Assembly (NCBI GenBank): GCA_025464755.1
Contig: JAODMI010000087.1
Span: 1 to 42,773 of the forward strand
Direction of reading: 5' to 3'
DNA from: Homoserinimonas sp.
Lineage (GTDB): Bacteria > Actinomycetota > Actinomycetes > Actinomycetales > Microbacteriaceae
Length of the DNA: 42,773 bases
Of the stretch, positions 20,131 to 30,039 are shown piece by piece. Made by a program: the position numbers and the translations under genes. The first letter of the stretch is position 1. Every line of letters begins with the position of its first letter. Below the pieces are notes generated by a model. That model was not told the DNA's origin. It worked only from the letters and a program-made list of their open reading frames with translations, and ran no database searches.

Positions 20131-20926
20131 GTGACACGAATCCTCACGCTGGTCACGTTCACCACTGCACTTGTCGTCGGCGTTGTCGTCGGCGCTGTCG
20201 CCCCGGCATCCGCCAACACCGACGACTTCGTCTTCGCCAGCTGCAACGCGGACTACACGCTGCCCAGGGACGACGACGGGCGCTCGACGCTGACGACCGT
20301 TGAAACCTTGGTGGCGGTTTTCCCCGAGTTTGACCAGAACCGGGGCATCCGGCGTGAACTGTTCACGCAGTACGACGGCCATCCCATCGATCTGCAGATT
20401 GTGTCGATCGCGGATGAGACGGGTGCGTCTCGGGAGTACCAAACCGACGAAGGGCGAGACGTTGTGACGCTCACCATTGCCGGTGCAGATTACGTGCACG
20501 GCAAGCAGACCTACTTTGCCGCCCTAGCGCTCGCTGTCACCGGATTGGCAGGCTGGCTGCGGAGGAGAAAGCTTCGTGACGCTCCCTCCTGCGGCATCAT
20601 TGTGCCCGAATATCTTCCGCCGAAGGATGCAAACCTGCTTCTGTCGGCGGTGATCATCGGTGAAACTGCCCGCGCGATCCCTGCCCAGATCATCACGCTG
20701 GCGGTTGCCGGCAAGCTACGCATTATCGAGCGCTCCGGCAAAAGTCGAAAAGCTGTGGGCCGCTGAACTGGGTAAATATTACGAAGACAACGGCGAGCAG
20801 CCCGACTGGTACGTCGGGCACGGTGCCTTCACCTCGGCACGGTTTGTCAACAGCATCGGATCGGTGGCAACCAGCACTGCGTCGGCGTGCACAGCATCAC
20901 GCGGTGGGTCTGCAGACGAGAAATGA
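20131..20926 (+). pseudogene. DUF2207-type membrane protein, internally deleted and frameshifted
   Basis: Signal peptide plus N-terminal DUF2207-like segment (ADYVHGKQTY) runs straight into a TM and the later IIVPEYLPPKDANLLLSAVIIG block; the C-terminal part (KLWAAELGKYYEDNGEQPDWYVGHGAFTSARFVNSIGS) is in another frame. Confidence 0.75.
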
Positions 20927-20949
20927 ACTACTTTCCGCGACCGAGTGGG

Positions 20950-21204
20950 TCAGCCCAGGCGGGCTGTGACCTCTGCCAGTGAGGGGTTCGTGGCGCTCGA
21001 GCCATCCGGAAACAGGATGGTTGGAACCGTCTGGTTGCCGCCATTGAGGCTGGCAACCAGCTCGGCCGTTCCCTCAACCTCTTCGATGTTGATCTCGGTG
21101 TAGCCGATGCCTGCACGCCTCAGGTCGCCCTTGAGGCGCGAGCAGTAACCGCACCAGGTGGTTGAGAACATGGTTATGGTGCCGGATGTCGGGATGTAGT
21201 CCAT
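20950..21204 (-). CDS. Glutaredoxin-like protein (mycoredoxin type)
   Basis: ITMFSTTWCGYCSRLKGDLRRAGIGYTEINIEE...GGNQTVPTILFPDG, CxxC motif. Confidence 0.92.
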   Translation of the reverse strand: MDYIPTSGTITMFSTTWCGYCSRLKGDLRRAGIGYTEINIEEVEGTAELVASLNGGNQTVPTILFPDGSSATNPSLAEVTARLG

Positions 21205-21238
21205 ACCCGAAGTAAACACCACCAGCGCTGACGTATTC

Positions 21239-21568
21239 CTAACCGATCATGGTGAGCATCAGACGCGAGTCTTCGACCGCTTCTACCTCATGGCGAACTG
21301 AGCCCTCTAACCGAACCAGGCCGCCGGGAACCAGATCGATGATCTGGCCGTCCGCGCTGAGCCGCATTCGTCCGTCCAATGCCTGGATGAGCAGTGCCTT
21401 CGAAGCCATGTGGTCTTTCATCACGAAGCCGGCGCTGAAGGCCAACACGACGATGCGTGCACCGGGTGACTTGAGCACCGTGTGATGACCGAGCTTTCCG
21501 GCAGCTACCGGTGCAATGGCGAGCATGCTGTCGATGACGGTGATAGGGGGCAGGGCTTCGTTGTCCAT
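21239..21568 (-). CDS. Small cupin-domain protein
   Basis: 109 aa; LIQALDGRMRLSADGQIIDLVPGGLVRLEGSVRHEVEAVEDSRLMLTMIG. Confidence 0.8.
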   Translation of the reverse strand: MDNEALPPITVIDSMLAIAPVAAGKLGHHTVLKSPGARIVVLAFSAGFVMKDHMASKALLIQALDGRMRLSADGQIIDLVPGGLVRLEGSVRHEVEAVEDSRLMLTMIG

Positions 21569-21600
21569 AGCTTCACGCTACTCGGGCGACCGCTAGACCT

Positions 21601-21867
21601 CTACCCGACCTCAAAACCGGCCACCCCGGTTAGCGGAACGTCGGAGACGTCTGTGGCGGAGACGGTAGCGAACGGGGGGCCGTGGTGCAGCCACGCCACC
21701 ATCCGGTCGACATCTTTCTGTGACCCCTCGACTTCAACCTCAACCGTTCCGTCGGCGAGGTTGCGAGCATAGCCGGTGACACCAAGTCGGCGTGCCTCAT
21801 GGCGTGTGTTCCACCGGAAACCGACCCCCTGCACGACGCCGCGCACGATGACGTGTTTGCGGATCAT
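21601..21867 (-). CDS. Acylphosphatase
   Basis: VIVRGVVQGVGFRWNTRHEARRLGVTGYARNLADGTVEVEVEG. Confidence 0.95.
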   Translation of the reverse strand: MIRKHVIVRGVVQGVGFRWNTRHEARRLGVTGYARNLADGTVEVEVEGSQKDVDRMVAWLHHGPPFATVSATDVSDVPLTGVAGFEVG

Positions 21868-22763
21868 GCCCTTCCCTGTTCCAGTCGGGCGATACGGGCG
21901 CGGGCGGCAACCTCCGATGACGACGACGAGCCAAGCAGCATTCGCACCGCACGAAGTAGTACACCGGTTGCCCACAACACCGGAAGTGGTGACCGGCGCA
22001 AACCCAGCAGGGCGCGGTAGTCGGCGGGGAGGGAAGCAACGGCTCCCGCGAACATGATGCGGTAGGCGGGCATCATCGAGCGGCGAAGCGGAGGATTGCG
22101 GATGAAACGCACCGCCTCGGTTACACGCTCGTCGCGTTTAAGGGTGCCGGCATCGCGGAACGCGTTAAGTTGACTGCGCAGTTCAGCGGCGGAGCGTGGC
22201 GGGTCGGTGACACCGACAAGCTCCCCAGCTTTGGCCCACTCCCGCACGTAGGCGTCCGCGCCGCCTGGAATTGGGCCGCCCCACAGTTCATGACAGCTCA
22301 GGAAAGCATCCGTGAACACGAGGTGAACCCAAGACAGCAACTCGGGATCGCCGGCGGCATAAGGCTGTTCGGCGCCGTGGGCATCTGTATAAGTGCCGAC
22401 AACTTTGCGATGGAAACGCTCAACCCGGGAGGACTCGAGCTTTGCCGTAGCGGTGTCGGCAAAGGTGACGGTGATGAGCCACTGGATTGTTCCAGATAAC
22501 CGACCGAGTGGGTCCTGCCGGTAACGCGACCAATCATGGACCCCTGCCATAGCGCCCGGATGCATCGTCTGCATGAGCAGAGCTCGGATACCAGCCACCA
22601 TCGTTGGCATGCTCCCGTGCACAGACCACGCGGCAGAGCCAGGCCCGAACAACCCGGCGTCGTCACCCTGCTCGATTTTGCCCACCCACTGCGGGCGGCC
22701 GTCGCTGTCATCTGTCAGAGTGGAAAGGACGTGTGATCTCCAGGTGTTCACGAACCTGTTCAT
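21864..22763 (-). CDS. Oxygenase MpaB family (DUF2236) protein
   Basis: ALLMQTMHPGAMAGVHDWSRYRQDPLGRLSGTIQWLITVTF; LLSWVHLVFTDAFL. Confidence 0.9.
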   Translation of the reverse strand: MNRFVNTWRSHVLSTLTDDSDGRPQWVGKIEQGDDAGLFGPGSAAWSVHGSMPTMVAGIRALLMQTMHPGAMAGVHDWSRYRQDPLGRLSGTIQWLITVTFADTATAKLESSRVERFHRKVVGTYTDAHGAEQPYAAGDPELLSWVHLVFTDAFLSCHELWGGPIPGGADAYVREWAKAGELVGVTDPPRSAAELRSQLNAFRDAGTLKRDERVTEAVRFIRNPPLRRSMMPAYRIMFAGAVASLPADYRALLGLRRSPLPVLWATGVLLRAVRMLLGSSSSSEVAARARIARLEQGRA

Positions 22764-22847
22764 GGCCTGACAGTAATACGCTTTGGCTGAGATTCGGCAA
22801 AGTGGCATCCGGCGAGCACTAAGCCGCGGGCCGGTACCCTCTACTTC

Positions 22848-23774
22848 ATGCCTCGAAGCCCGCTCACCCCGAACCCGTACGAGGTTTTGGGGGTGGCACC
22901 CACAGCTAGCGCCGAGGATCTGCGCCGCGCCTACCGGCAGCGTGCCCGCGAAACGCACCCTGATACGGGTGGTGATGCCACGGGCTTTCACGCCGTGCAG
23001 CACGCGTGGGAAATACTGGGAACCCCCGAGGGACGCGCCGCCTATGACCGAGGCAGTATGGCTGAAGCCAGTCACCCGACATGGGCAACTGCTCCGCCAC
23101 GAAGACGGCAAGACACCCGCCCAGCTGCCCGCTCATACGGTCACCCCGGTGGTTGGCGGCGGGAAAAGTACCTGAAGTTGATCCGCGAGTGGGCCGGTCG
23201 TGGGGCACTCGTTACAGACCCGTATGATCCTGCGCTGGTGCGTTCGGCGCCCCGCGACATCCGTCACCTGCTAGCTGACGCTCTCGCCGAAGAAGCTACC
23301 GCCAGTCAACTGTCGACTCTCGGCATCGGATACACGCTGTGGCACGACGTGGCGACGGAAGCCGCAGATGGCGGCCCTGAGAACAAACTCGACCATGTCG
23401 TGCTCGGGCCAACCGGACTGTTCGCCATTCTTTCGGAAGACTGGGGCGGTCACGTAAAAGTGCGCCGCGGCGAGCTGATCGGGGATGTGTTGGCGCCGGG
23501 GGAGCGGCCATTCCAGGGGCTGGCCTTGCGAGCGAGGTCGGTGGCGCGCGCCGCCCGGGTCAAGTTCACCGCGATCGCGATTGTCGTCCCCGATGATGCC
23601 AGCGATGAAGGCATCATGTTCCTGGGGCGGATGCGTGGCATGCACGCGGTTCTGGTGCAGCGGTCGCGGTTGCCCGGGTTGCTGCGAAACGGGTTGCCTG
23701 ACCTCCCGCCCATAGGTGGAACGGAACTCTTCGAGGTGCGCACCCGGCTGCAGGGGGCAGTGCGATTCGTGTAG
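22848..23774 (+). CDS. J-domain protein with C-terminal NERD-like domain
   Basis: NPYEVLGVAPTASAEDLRRAYRQRARETHPDTGG (HPD motif); C-terminal KLDHVVLGPTGLFAILSEDWGGHVKV resembles NERD. Confidence 0.85.
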   Translation: MPRSPLTPNPYEVLGVAPTASAEDLRRAYRQRARETHPDTGGDATGFHAVQHAWEILGTPEGRAAYDRGSMAEASHPTWATAPPRRRQDTRPAARSYGHPGGWRREKYLKLIREWAGRGALVTDPYDPALVRSAPRDIRHLLADALAEEATASQLSTLGIGYTLWHDVATEAADGGPENKLDHVVLGPTGLFAILSEDWGGHVKVRRGELIGDVLAPGERPFQGLALRARSVARAARVKFTAIAIVVPDDASDEGIMFLGRMRGMHAVLVQRSRLPGLLRNGLPDLPPIGGTELFEVRTRLQGAVRFV

Positions 23775-23936
23775 TACTCGCCGGTCGAGCAGGTCCAGAC
23801 GCGCCGCGTGGTGCGGGTCATTCGGTGATGCGCGCCTCGATCTGTGGACACAAGGCCGCGCGCGCACCATTTCAGTGCGCTGGCGTTTCCCCCGCGGGAG
23901 CGGGTCCGGACCAGTACGGCAAAAGCCGTATGCGGC

Positions 23937-25067
23937 CTACTTCAGTAACACCGGCCCAGCATTGATGCGCACGCGGCAGAGCAGGTAAGGGTACACGCGC
24001 CGGTCTTCACCTCCTTGATATTTGCCCTGCCGGTGCAGCTGGTTCGCCGTGAAGTAGAGGTAGCCGTCGGTGGCCACCGACATGGTGTCTGGCCACAGCA
24101 TCCGTTCATCGTGTACCAACGTCTGAAGCTCCCCACTGGGCAGGCGGCGCAGGATGGCGTTGTGCTCGTAATTGGTGGCGTACAAGCGGCCAGCATCATC
24201 CGACTCAAGGCCGTCAGAACCGCCCCCCTTGTCGCCTTCGTCGATGACCGTGGCAGCCACCCGCTCGTTGCTCACCGAGCGGTCAAGGAGAGCATCGGTC
24301 GACACGCTGTACCAGTGCCGGGACGCGAGAGGGCAGTACCAGAGGCGCGCCCCGTCGCTCGATATGGCGATGCCATCTGCCCCCATAGTCACCGGCGAGA
24401 GGGGCCCGTCGGGGTGGCGTTCCATAAATACTCGACCCTCCGCCATCGCCACGAAGTCGGGCGGGGTCAGCGCTTTGGTACTGGGGTGATCGTGCAACCG
24501 CCGCCAGGCTTCACCGGTGTTGATGTCGACCACGATGATGCCGTTGGGTCCGCTGTCTGAGGAGTCTGTGATGAACGCAACGTTGCGGCGCAAATCGAAT
24601 CGCACGTCGTTGAGGTAGGTGGTCGGCAAGGCAACATCTGGTTCGAAAATGATGGCTTTCATCACGGTGTCGGTGGCCAGGTCGACGCAGATCAGCTTCG
24701 GTCCGCCTTTCCGGGTCGGTTCAAAAAGCGGGGACCCGGTGTCGAGTATCCAGAGCCGATCCTTCGGGTCTACCACAATGCTCTGCACCGACACCAGCGA
24801 TCCGGCGTCCGCATTGCCTTTGGGTCGGTTCCATGCGTTGTCCGGGTATGGTGTCGCCCGCCCATGCTTGAGCTCCACAACGGTGGCTGGCACCTCATCG
24901 CCCCATTTCGGGTAGTTGAGGAAGATGCGTCCGGTGTGCGAGATGCTGACGCCGGTCGGCATGGGGCCATCGTCGAAAGTGTGAACGACCTCCAAATTTC
25001 CCACGGGTTCGTCCACGGCGCGATGCTCGCGGTCAGGTTGGGCATCGCCGAAGAATGAGTTGGTCAT
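23937..25067 (-). CDS. Major royal jelly protein/yellow-like or SMP-30-like beta-propeller protein
   Basis: LEVVHTFDDGPMPTGVSISHTGRIFLNYPKWGDEVPATVVEL; YLNDVRFDLRRNVAFITDSSDSGPNGIIVVDINTG. Confidence 0.88.
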   Translation of the reverse strand: MTNSFFGDAQPDREHRAVDEPVGNLEVVHTFDDGPMPTGVSISHTGRIFLNYPKWGDEVPATVVELKHGRATPYPDNAWNRPKGNADAGSLVSVQSIVVDPKDRLWILDTGSPLFEPTRKGGPKLICVDLATDTVMKAIIFEPDVALPTTYLNDVRFDLRRNVAFITDSSDSGPNGIIVVDINTGEAWRRLHDHPSTKALTPPDFVAMAEGRVFMERHPDGPLSPVTMGADGIAISSDGARLWYCPLASRHWYSVSTDALLDRSVSNERVAATVIDEGDKGGGSDGLESDDAGRLYATNYEHNAILRRLPSGELQTLVHDERMLWPDTMSVATDGYLYFTANQLHRQGKYQGGEDRRVYPYLLCRVRINAGPVLLK

Positions 25068-25141
25068 AAGGGCAGCGAACGCCAGTACGGCGCGGGTTTC
25101 AACCCCTAGCAGTGTTGCCGCTCGAGGCGTAGGTATGAACT

Positions 25142-26692
25142 ATGAGCACAAGCCCGAGCAGGATTCGCAACCCGTTCGTCGCGCTCCGCAGGCTGCAACT
25201 GCTTCCGCCTTGGGTTCGGCGTATGGATGTTACCGTCGCCCGCAGGGTCAACGCGCGTCACGCGCATCCAGTCGTCGACCGGGGGTACGCCCGACTTAGC
25301 ACCTCCGCGAACCGAAGCGTGCTCTGGTTTTCGGTGGCGGGGTTGCTGCTCCTGTTCGCCCGGCCGCGGCCCGCGCTTCGCGGGGTCATCAGCCTGACAG
25401 TTGCCAGCATGCTCGCCAACCTCGTTGGAAAGAACATCTTCGGCGGAGATCGACCGTTACTCAAGGACATCCCTGTCGGCAGACGGTTGAAGAAACCCCC
25501 CACGTCACCGTCTTTTCCGTCGGGCCATTCCGCTAGTGCCGCGGCATTCGCCACCGGTGTCGCCCTGGAGTCACGCGACGCCGGACTGGCCGTCGCTCCG
25601 ATCGCAGCCGCCGTCGCCTACTCCCGGCTGCATGTCGGCGCTCACTGGTTTTCGGATGTCGTGGGCGGTTCCGCTCTCGGCGCCGGCGTGGCGCTTGCTG
25701 GCAAGGTTCTGGTGCCCGCACGCGCGAAGCCCCACCCGCGGGAGGGCGGCATCCCCCTTGCCTTACCGGCGCTACCCGACGGCGAGGGCGCTTTCATTGT
25801 GGTCAACCCGAGCGCAGGCAGCGCGCGGTCGGATCCGGTGGAGGTGATTTCGCGGCGACTGCCGCGAGCGAGGGTGCACGTACTTGCAGATGGTGAAGAC
25901 ATGGTTACCGTGATTCGAGACGCCGTGGCATCGGGTGGTCGGCCGACAGTTTTAGGCGTTTGCGGGGGCGATGGAACCGTTGCCTCAGTAGCTCATCAGG
26001 CGCGCAAGAACGACGTCCCCTTGCTTGTCTTGCCGGGAGGAACCTTCAACCATTTTGCGGGCACGCTGCGAATCGCCTCCATCGAGGAGGCGATCGACTC
26101 GCTTCAGGCCGGTACGGGTGTTCGGGTTGACATCGGCGAAGGCATCATCGACGACGGAGAGGCGATGACTGTGATCAATGCGGCATCCGTTGGCGTCTAT
26201 CCCGAATTTGTGGCCGAGCGGGATAAATATCAGGCCCGCCTGGGCAAGTGGCTGGCTGGGATCGTCGCTGCCGTTCGGGTGTTGAGAACAGCGGCACCGG
26301 TCGAGGTGACAATCAACGGGGAGCGCACTCGAGTGTGGTCACTATTCGTTGGCGTGAACCGGAACTATCTGGCCACCGTCGCGCCGATGCAGCGACGTCG
26401 CCTGGATGATGGCCTGCTTGACGTGCGCATGGTGCACGCAAGCTCGCGGCCGCGGGCCGGCTGGGCGCTGGTCTTCGGGCGTCGCACGAGTGTCATTCTC
26501 CGTAAGTTGCACGTGCCGGGGTCTGACCAGGTTGATCAACAGGTGACCGATGCTGTCCGGCTGACCGTCCATGCAGGCTCTGCTGGGGTGGCCCGCGACG
26601 GCGAAGCGGAGGAGCGCAGCGCGCCCTACGTCGCCAAGTTGCATAACCTTCCGGGCGGCTTGAAGGTTTACGCGCCAGACCACTTACGCTGA
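25142..26692 (+). CDS. PAP2 phosphatase - diacylglycerol kinase catalytic domain fusion
   Basis: PAP2 motifs (PSFPSGHSASAAAFATGVALES, SRLHVGAHWFSDVVGG) then DAGK (FIVVNPSAGSARSD, GVCGGDGTV, LPGGTFNHFAGTL). Confidence 0.93.
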   Translation: MSTSPSRIRNPFVALRRLQLLPPWVRRMDVTVARRVNARHAHPVVDRGYARLSTSANRSVLWFSVAGLLLLFARPRPALRGVISLTVASMLANLVGKNIFGGDRPLLKDIPVGRRLKKPPTSPSFPSGHSASAAAFATGVALESRDAGLAVAPIAAAVAYSRLHVGAHWFSDVVGGSALGAGVALAGKVLVPARAKPHPREGGIPLALPALPDGEGAFIVVNPSAGSARSDPVEVISRRLPRARVHVLADGEDMVTVIRDAVASGGRPTVLGVCGGDGTVASVAHQARKNDVPLLVLPGGTFNHFAGTLRIASIEEAIDSLQAGTGVRVDIGEGIIDDGEAMTVINAASVGVYPEFVAERDKYQARLGKWLAGIVAAVRVLRTAAPVEVTINGERTRVWSLFVGVNRNYLATVAPMQRRRLDDGLLDVRMVHASSRPRAGWALVFGRRTSVILRKLHVPGSDQVDQQVTDAVRLTVHAGSAGVARDGEAEERSAPYVAKLHNLPGGLKVYAPDHLR

Positions 26693-26720
26693 AGCCGGCT
26701 CGCCCGGAAGATTGGGCTTC

Positions 26721-27023
26721 ATGAAAGTTGCCATTTTTGTCACCGCGGCCGCAGCCAGCTACACGGCCAACTGTATGTTGGGTGTCGCCGTCGCCACTCG
26801 AGCGCTCGACACAAGAACAGTTCACTGGATCCACCACACCCTATACGTGTGTACCGTGGCAGTGACGGGAGCCTCAATTCTGGCGGGTGCCCGGATGCTT
26901 CTGCCCGCCATTGTTCCGCTGAGTGTCATCCCCTTCGTCGGAGCTGGGACACCACGGCACCCGATCGTGGCGCTGGCCGCGGCGCCCTTTTTCATCGCAG
27001 CGTTTGTGCGAGCCTGGCGGTGA
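26721..27023 (+). CDS. Small membrane protein
   Basis: About 100 aa, three hydrophobic segments, between PAP2-DAGK and a nitroreductase. Confidence 0.65.
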   Translation: MKVAIFVTAAAASYTANCMLGVAVATRALDTRTVHWIHHTLYVCTVAVTGASILAGARMLLPAIVPLSVIPFVGAGTPRHPIVALAAAPFFIAAFVRAWR

Positions 27024-27026
27024 GCT

Positions 27027-27827
27027 GTGGAACTGCTTGACGCCATCCGCCGCCGTAAAACCACAAACGGCCCCTTTCTTCCCGATCCTGTTTCCGAGCA
27101 CCACCAGCGCCTGCTGATGGAGGTGGCTGGCCGCGCCCCGTCACAGTTGAACTCCCAGCCGTGGCGGTTCGTCATCATTGAAGACCGCGCCATGATCGGG
27201 AGAATCGCTAAAATCAGCGGTTCGAGCATGACGGAGGCAATGTCGAACGGAACATTCTTCGAGCGGTATAAACCGTACTTCCGCTTCAGCGCCGAGGAGA
27301 TGGAGCGCAGCCGGGACGGGATGTTGTTCGACAAACTTCCGCCCGCGGTACGTCCTTTCACCAGTCAAGCGTTCACTAAGCGGGGGCAAAAACTGATGAA
27401 CGCGCTGCGGATACCTCAGACTTTGGGGTCAGAAAATCGGAAACTCGTGGCAGGATCGCCGCTACTTCTTGGTGTCATGCTCGACCGGAAAGAGTATCGC
27501 CCCGGCCAGTTATCATCCTTCTATTCCATTTTCAGCATGGGTGCAGCCGTGGAGAACATTTGGATCACGACTGTAGAGCTGGGGATGGGGATCCAGTTCG
27601 TGTCCTTTCCTATGGAGGTTCCCGAAAAGTGGGCGGAAATCGAGAGGTTGCTTGCCGTTCCGGACGACTTGCAACTCATGGCCGTCTTTCGCCTCGGCTA
27701 TCTTCCGCCGGACCAACGCCGTCCGGCCATCGATTGGTCCAGTCACCAGCGCAAATTGCCGTCGCAGTACGTGTTCCGGGGAACCTGTTCGACACCGCAG
27801 ACAGGATGGGATAGCGCAGGCTTTTGA
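27027..27827 (+). CDS. Nitroreductase family protein
   Basis: [21 protein letters not shown]...[29 protein letters not shown]. Confidence 0.9.
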   Translation: MELLDAIRRRKTTNGPFLPDPVSEHHQRLLMEVAGRAPSQLNSQPWRFVIIEDRAMIGRIAKISGSSMTEAMSNGTFFERYKPYFRFSAEEMERSRDGMLFDKLPPAVRPFTSQAFTKRGQKLMNALRIPQTLGSENRKLVAGSPLLLGVMLDRKEYRPGQLSSFYSIFSMGAAVENIWITTVELGMGIQFVSFPMEVPEKWAEIERLLAVPDDLQLMAVFRLGYLPPDQRRPAIDWSSHQRKLPSQYVFRGTCSTPQTGWDSAGF

Positions 27828-27855
27828 GGCCCGGCGACGCTCGTAGGCTTACCTA

Positions 27856-28557
27856 ATGAGAGTTATCAGCTACAACCTTCGCAAGAATCGTGCGGTTAGC
27901 GAGCTTGTCGCGCTCACTGAGGAGTACGAACCCAACGTGCTCTGCCTGCAGGAGGCCGACACGGAGGCGTTGCCCACAGAAATCGGGTTGATGCATTTGG
28001 CCGACTCCACATCTAGGAACCGTCTCGGCCTGGCCGTGTACTACCGCAAGGACCGGTTCACCGCAGTGAAGACGCAGGCATTCGAATTGAAGAAATCACT
28101 GCACGACCGTCTGTTGACCCCGGCGCACGAAAGGCTCATCGGGACGCGCCTGATCGACAACGAAGCAGGGCGCGAGGTGGTGGTTGCGTCGTTCCACGCG
28201 GCGCCGCTCACCGCTCTGAATTCGTTGCGCCGGCACCAGATAGCCGCAGCCCATGAGCAACTGCAAAAGCTCGGCCCCAATCTGCCACATCTTATGGTTG
28301 GCGACTACAACTACCCCATCTTCAAAAACCACCTCAGCGAACAGGTGAAGGTGTCTGGCTATGACCTGAGCCTTAGCGACAGCAGGACGTACACCAGATA
28401 CAAGTTCTTCCGCGGTCACTTCGACCTCGCGACGTCTGTGGGCCTCGACATCACCAGTGTCAAGACGCTGGCGCGGGGCACGTCGGATCACCTGCCGATT
28501 CTGGTGCAGGCAACCTACAGTGCGGACAAATCAGGTGAGCCCACCGGCGCGATGTAG
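27856..28557 (+). CDS. Endonuclease/exonuclease/phosphatase family protein
   Basis: MRVISYNLRKNRAVSELV, NVLCLQEAD, VASFHAAPLTALNSLRRHQ, LMVGDYNYP, GTSDHLPILVQA. Confidence 0.9.
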   Translation: MRVISYNLRKNRAVSELVALTEEYEPNVLCLQEADTEALPTEIGLMHLADSTSRNRLGLAVYYRKDRFTAVKTQAFELKKSLHDRLLTPAHERLIGTRLIDNEAGREVVVASFHAAPLTALNSLRRHQIAAAHEQLQKLGPNLPHLMVGDYNYPIFKNHLSEQVKVSGYDLSLSDSRTYTRYKFFRGHFDLATSVGLDITSVKTLARGTSDHLPILVQATYSADKSGEPTGAM

Positions 28558-28878
28558 CGGCTGATCCCGAGACGGTCCTACCCGGTCTTCCCCTGGCAGG
28601 GGAGTGTGGAGGGGGCCGTCTCGACCCGTGTGCGGCTTGCGAACAGCAGCGGCCGCCACACGCAGACGGATCGGCCACAGTTTTGCGGGTGTGCCCGCGG
28701 GGCACCGGGCAGGGCGAGCTTGTCGGAACCACCGTGCGCTACCGGTCGAGCGAACTAACCCGATTCACGCCCATGTTGCTCGACCCGAGCTGGGGGTGAA
28801 ATGTCTCCAGCATCCCGCGTACGCTTGAAAGTGGCATTCGGAACACAATTCCGCCGTGCCTCGACACGAAAGGCTCAT

Positions 28879-29658
28879 GTGAGCGGCGAATGCATCCACG
28901 GTCTTGAAGAGGGCCTGTGTGACTCCTGTTACCCCAAACCTGTTCCGGAAGCTGCGCCCCGCGTGACGCGGCCCCGGGCTACTCGCGCAGCGTTGCGCAG
29001 CACCGGTCCCACCGCTGGCGCGAAGGCGAAGCCGCCTGTCAATGTCGGCGACCAGCGCATTTACCACATCACGCACATGCGAAACCTGGCGGCAATTGTG
29101 ACCAGCGGATGCCTGCTTGCCGATGCTAGTGAGTCCCTCACCGTGCGTCCACCGGTCGATATTTCCTCCACAGCGAACCGCGAAGAGCGTCGTTCCACCG
29201 TGGTGGGGGAGTCATACACCGTCGCCCAGTACGTGCCCTTCTTTGTCACCCCGGACTCCACCGTGTGGTCGACCATGCGCGCACGCGCTGCCGATCCGCG
29301 GCTGTCCTCGGAGCACCGTCACCTGCTTGCATCCGAATATGTGGTCTTGGTCAGCACTGTCGACGACGCCGGGCGAGAGAATGCAGCTCTGTCCACCGGA
29401 GACGCCGCTGACCACCGCAGCCGCATCGCCTCCACGCCTGCCGGTGCAGAGAGCGAGCTGCGTCGCATGCGTGGCGATGAGGACGCGTTGCGCGAGGCCG
29501 AGTTTCTGGTGTGGGACACCTTCCCCTTCGAATCGATCAACCTGATCGGTGTCGCAAATGATCGGGCGCGCGACCAGGTTAAGGAAATTCTTAAGGACTC
29601 GGCACACAACCCCAAGGTTGCGGTGCACCCGCCCTGGTTCGCGAAGGCTGAGGCGTAG
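28879..29658 (+). CDS. DarT-like (DUF4433) ADP-ribosyltransferase-fold protein with Cys-rich N-terminus
   Basis: GTG start; VSGECIHGLEEGLCDSCYPKP; IYHITHMRNLAAIVTSGCLLAD...YVPFFVTPDSTVWSTMRAR...REAEFLVWDTFPFESINLIGV. Confidence 0.8.
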   Translation: MSGECIHGLEEGLCDSCYPKPVPEAAPRVTRPRATRAALRSTGPTAGAKAKPPVNVGDQRIYHITHMRNLAAIVTSGCLLADASESLTVRPPVDISSTANREERRSTVVGESYTVAQYVPFFVTPDSTVWSTMRARAADPRLSSEHRHLLASEYVVLVSTVDDAGRENAALSTGDAADHRSRIASTPAGAESELRRMRGDEDALREAEFLVWDTFPFESINLIGVANDRARDQVKEILKDSAHNPKVAVHPPWFAKAEA

Positions 29659-30039
29659 GGCGGTTCCGCGCTGGCTTCGGCCAGTCTTCGCTAGTCACCG
29701 CTATCGGCCACGGTCAAGGATGCCAAGCGCGGTTCCGTTCACCAGATACTCATGCCCAGCTGGGCCGATGCCGTGCATGACGGCGCAGGCACCACAGAGT
29801 GGGTGCTCGACTCCGTTGCGGTGGAGAACAGGCTGTGGCTGCCCCGAGAAGATCAGGTGCGCGAACGGCTTGGCGATGCGTCCAGCTCATCGATGAAAAT
29901 CGACGGCGCCTTCACCGCCGAGGTCGTGCTCGCTACCCGGCTCGGGGCTGAGGTCTCCGGAATACGTCAGATGCCGACAGTGTTGCTGGCTAAGTGGTCA
30001 TCCGTGACTGATCCGCATCCACCCAACTGAGAGAGCTCC

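Noticed and set aside
27838-27856. Second DtxR-like box (GTAGGCTTACCTAA) before the EEP gene
   Set aside because: Only one half-site matches, and the sequence is explained equally well as a -10 element
28558-28800. Minus ORF 28460..28732 and other ORFs in the gap before the DarT-like gene
   Set aside because: Composition is not protein-like and it overlaps the end of the EEP gene
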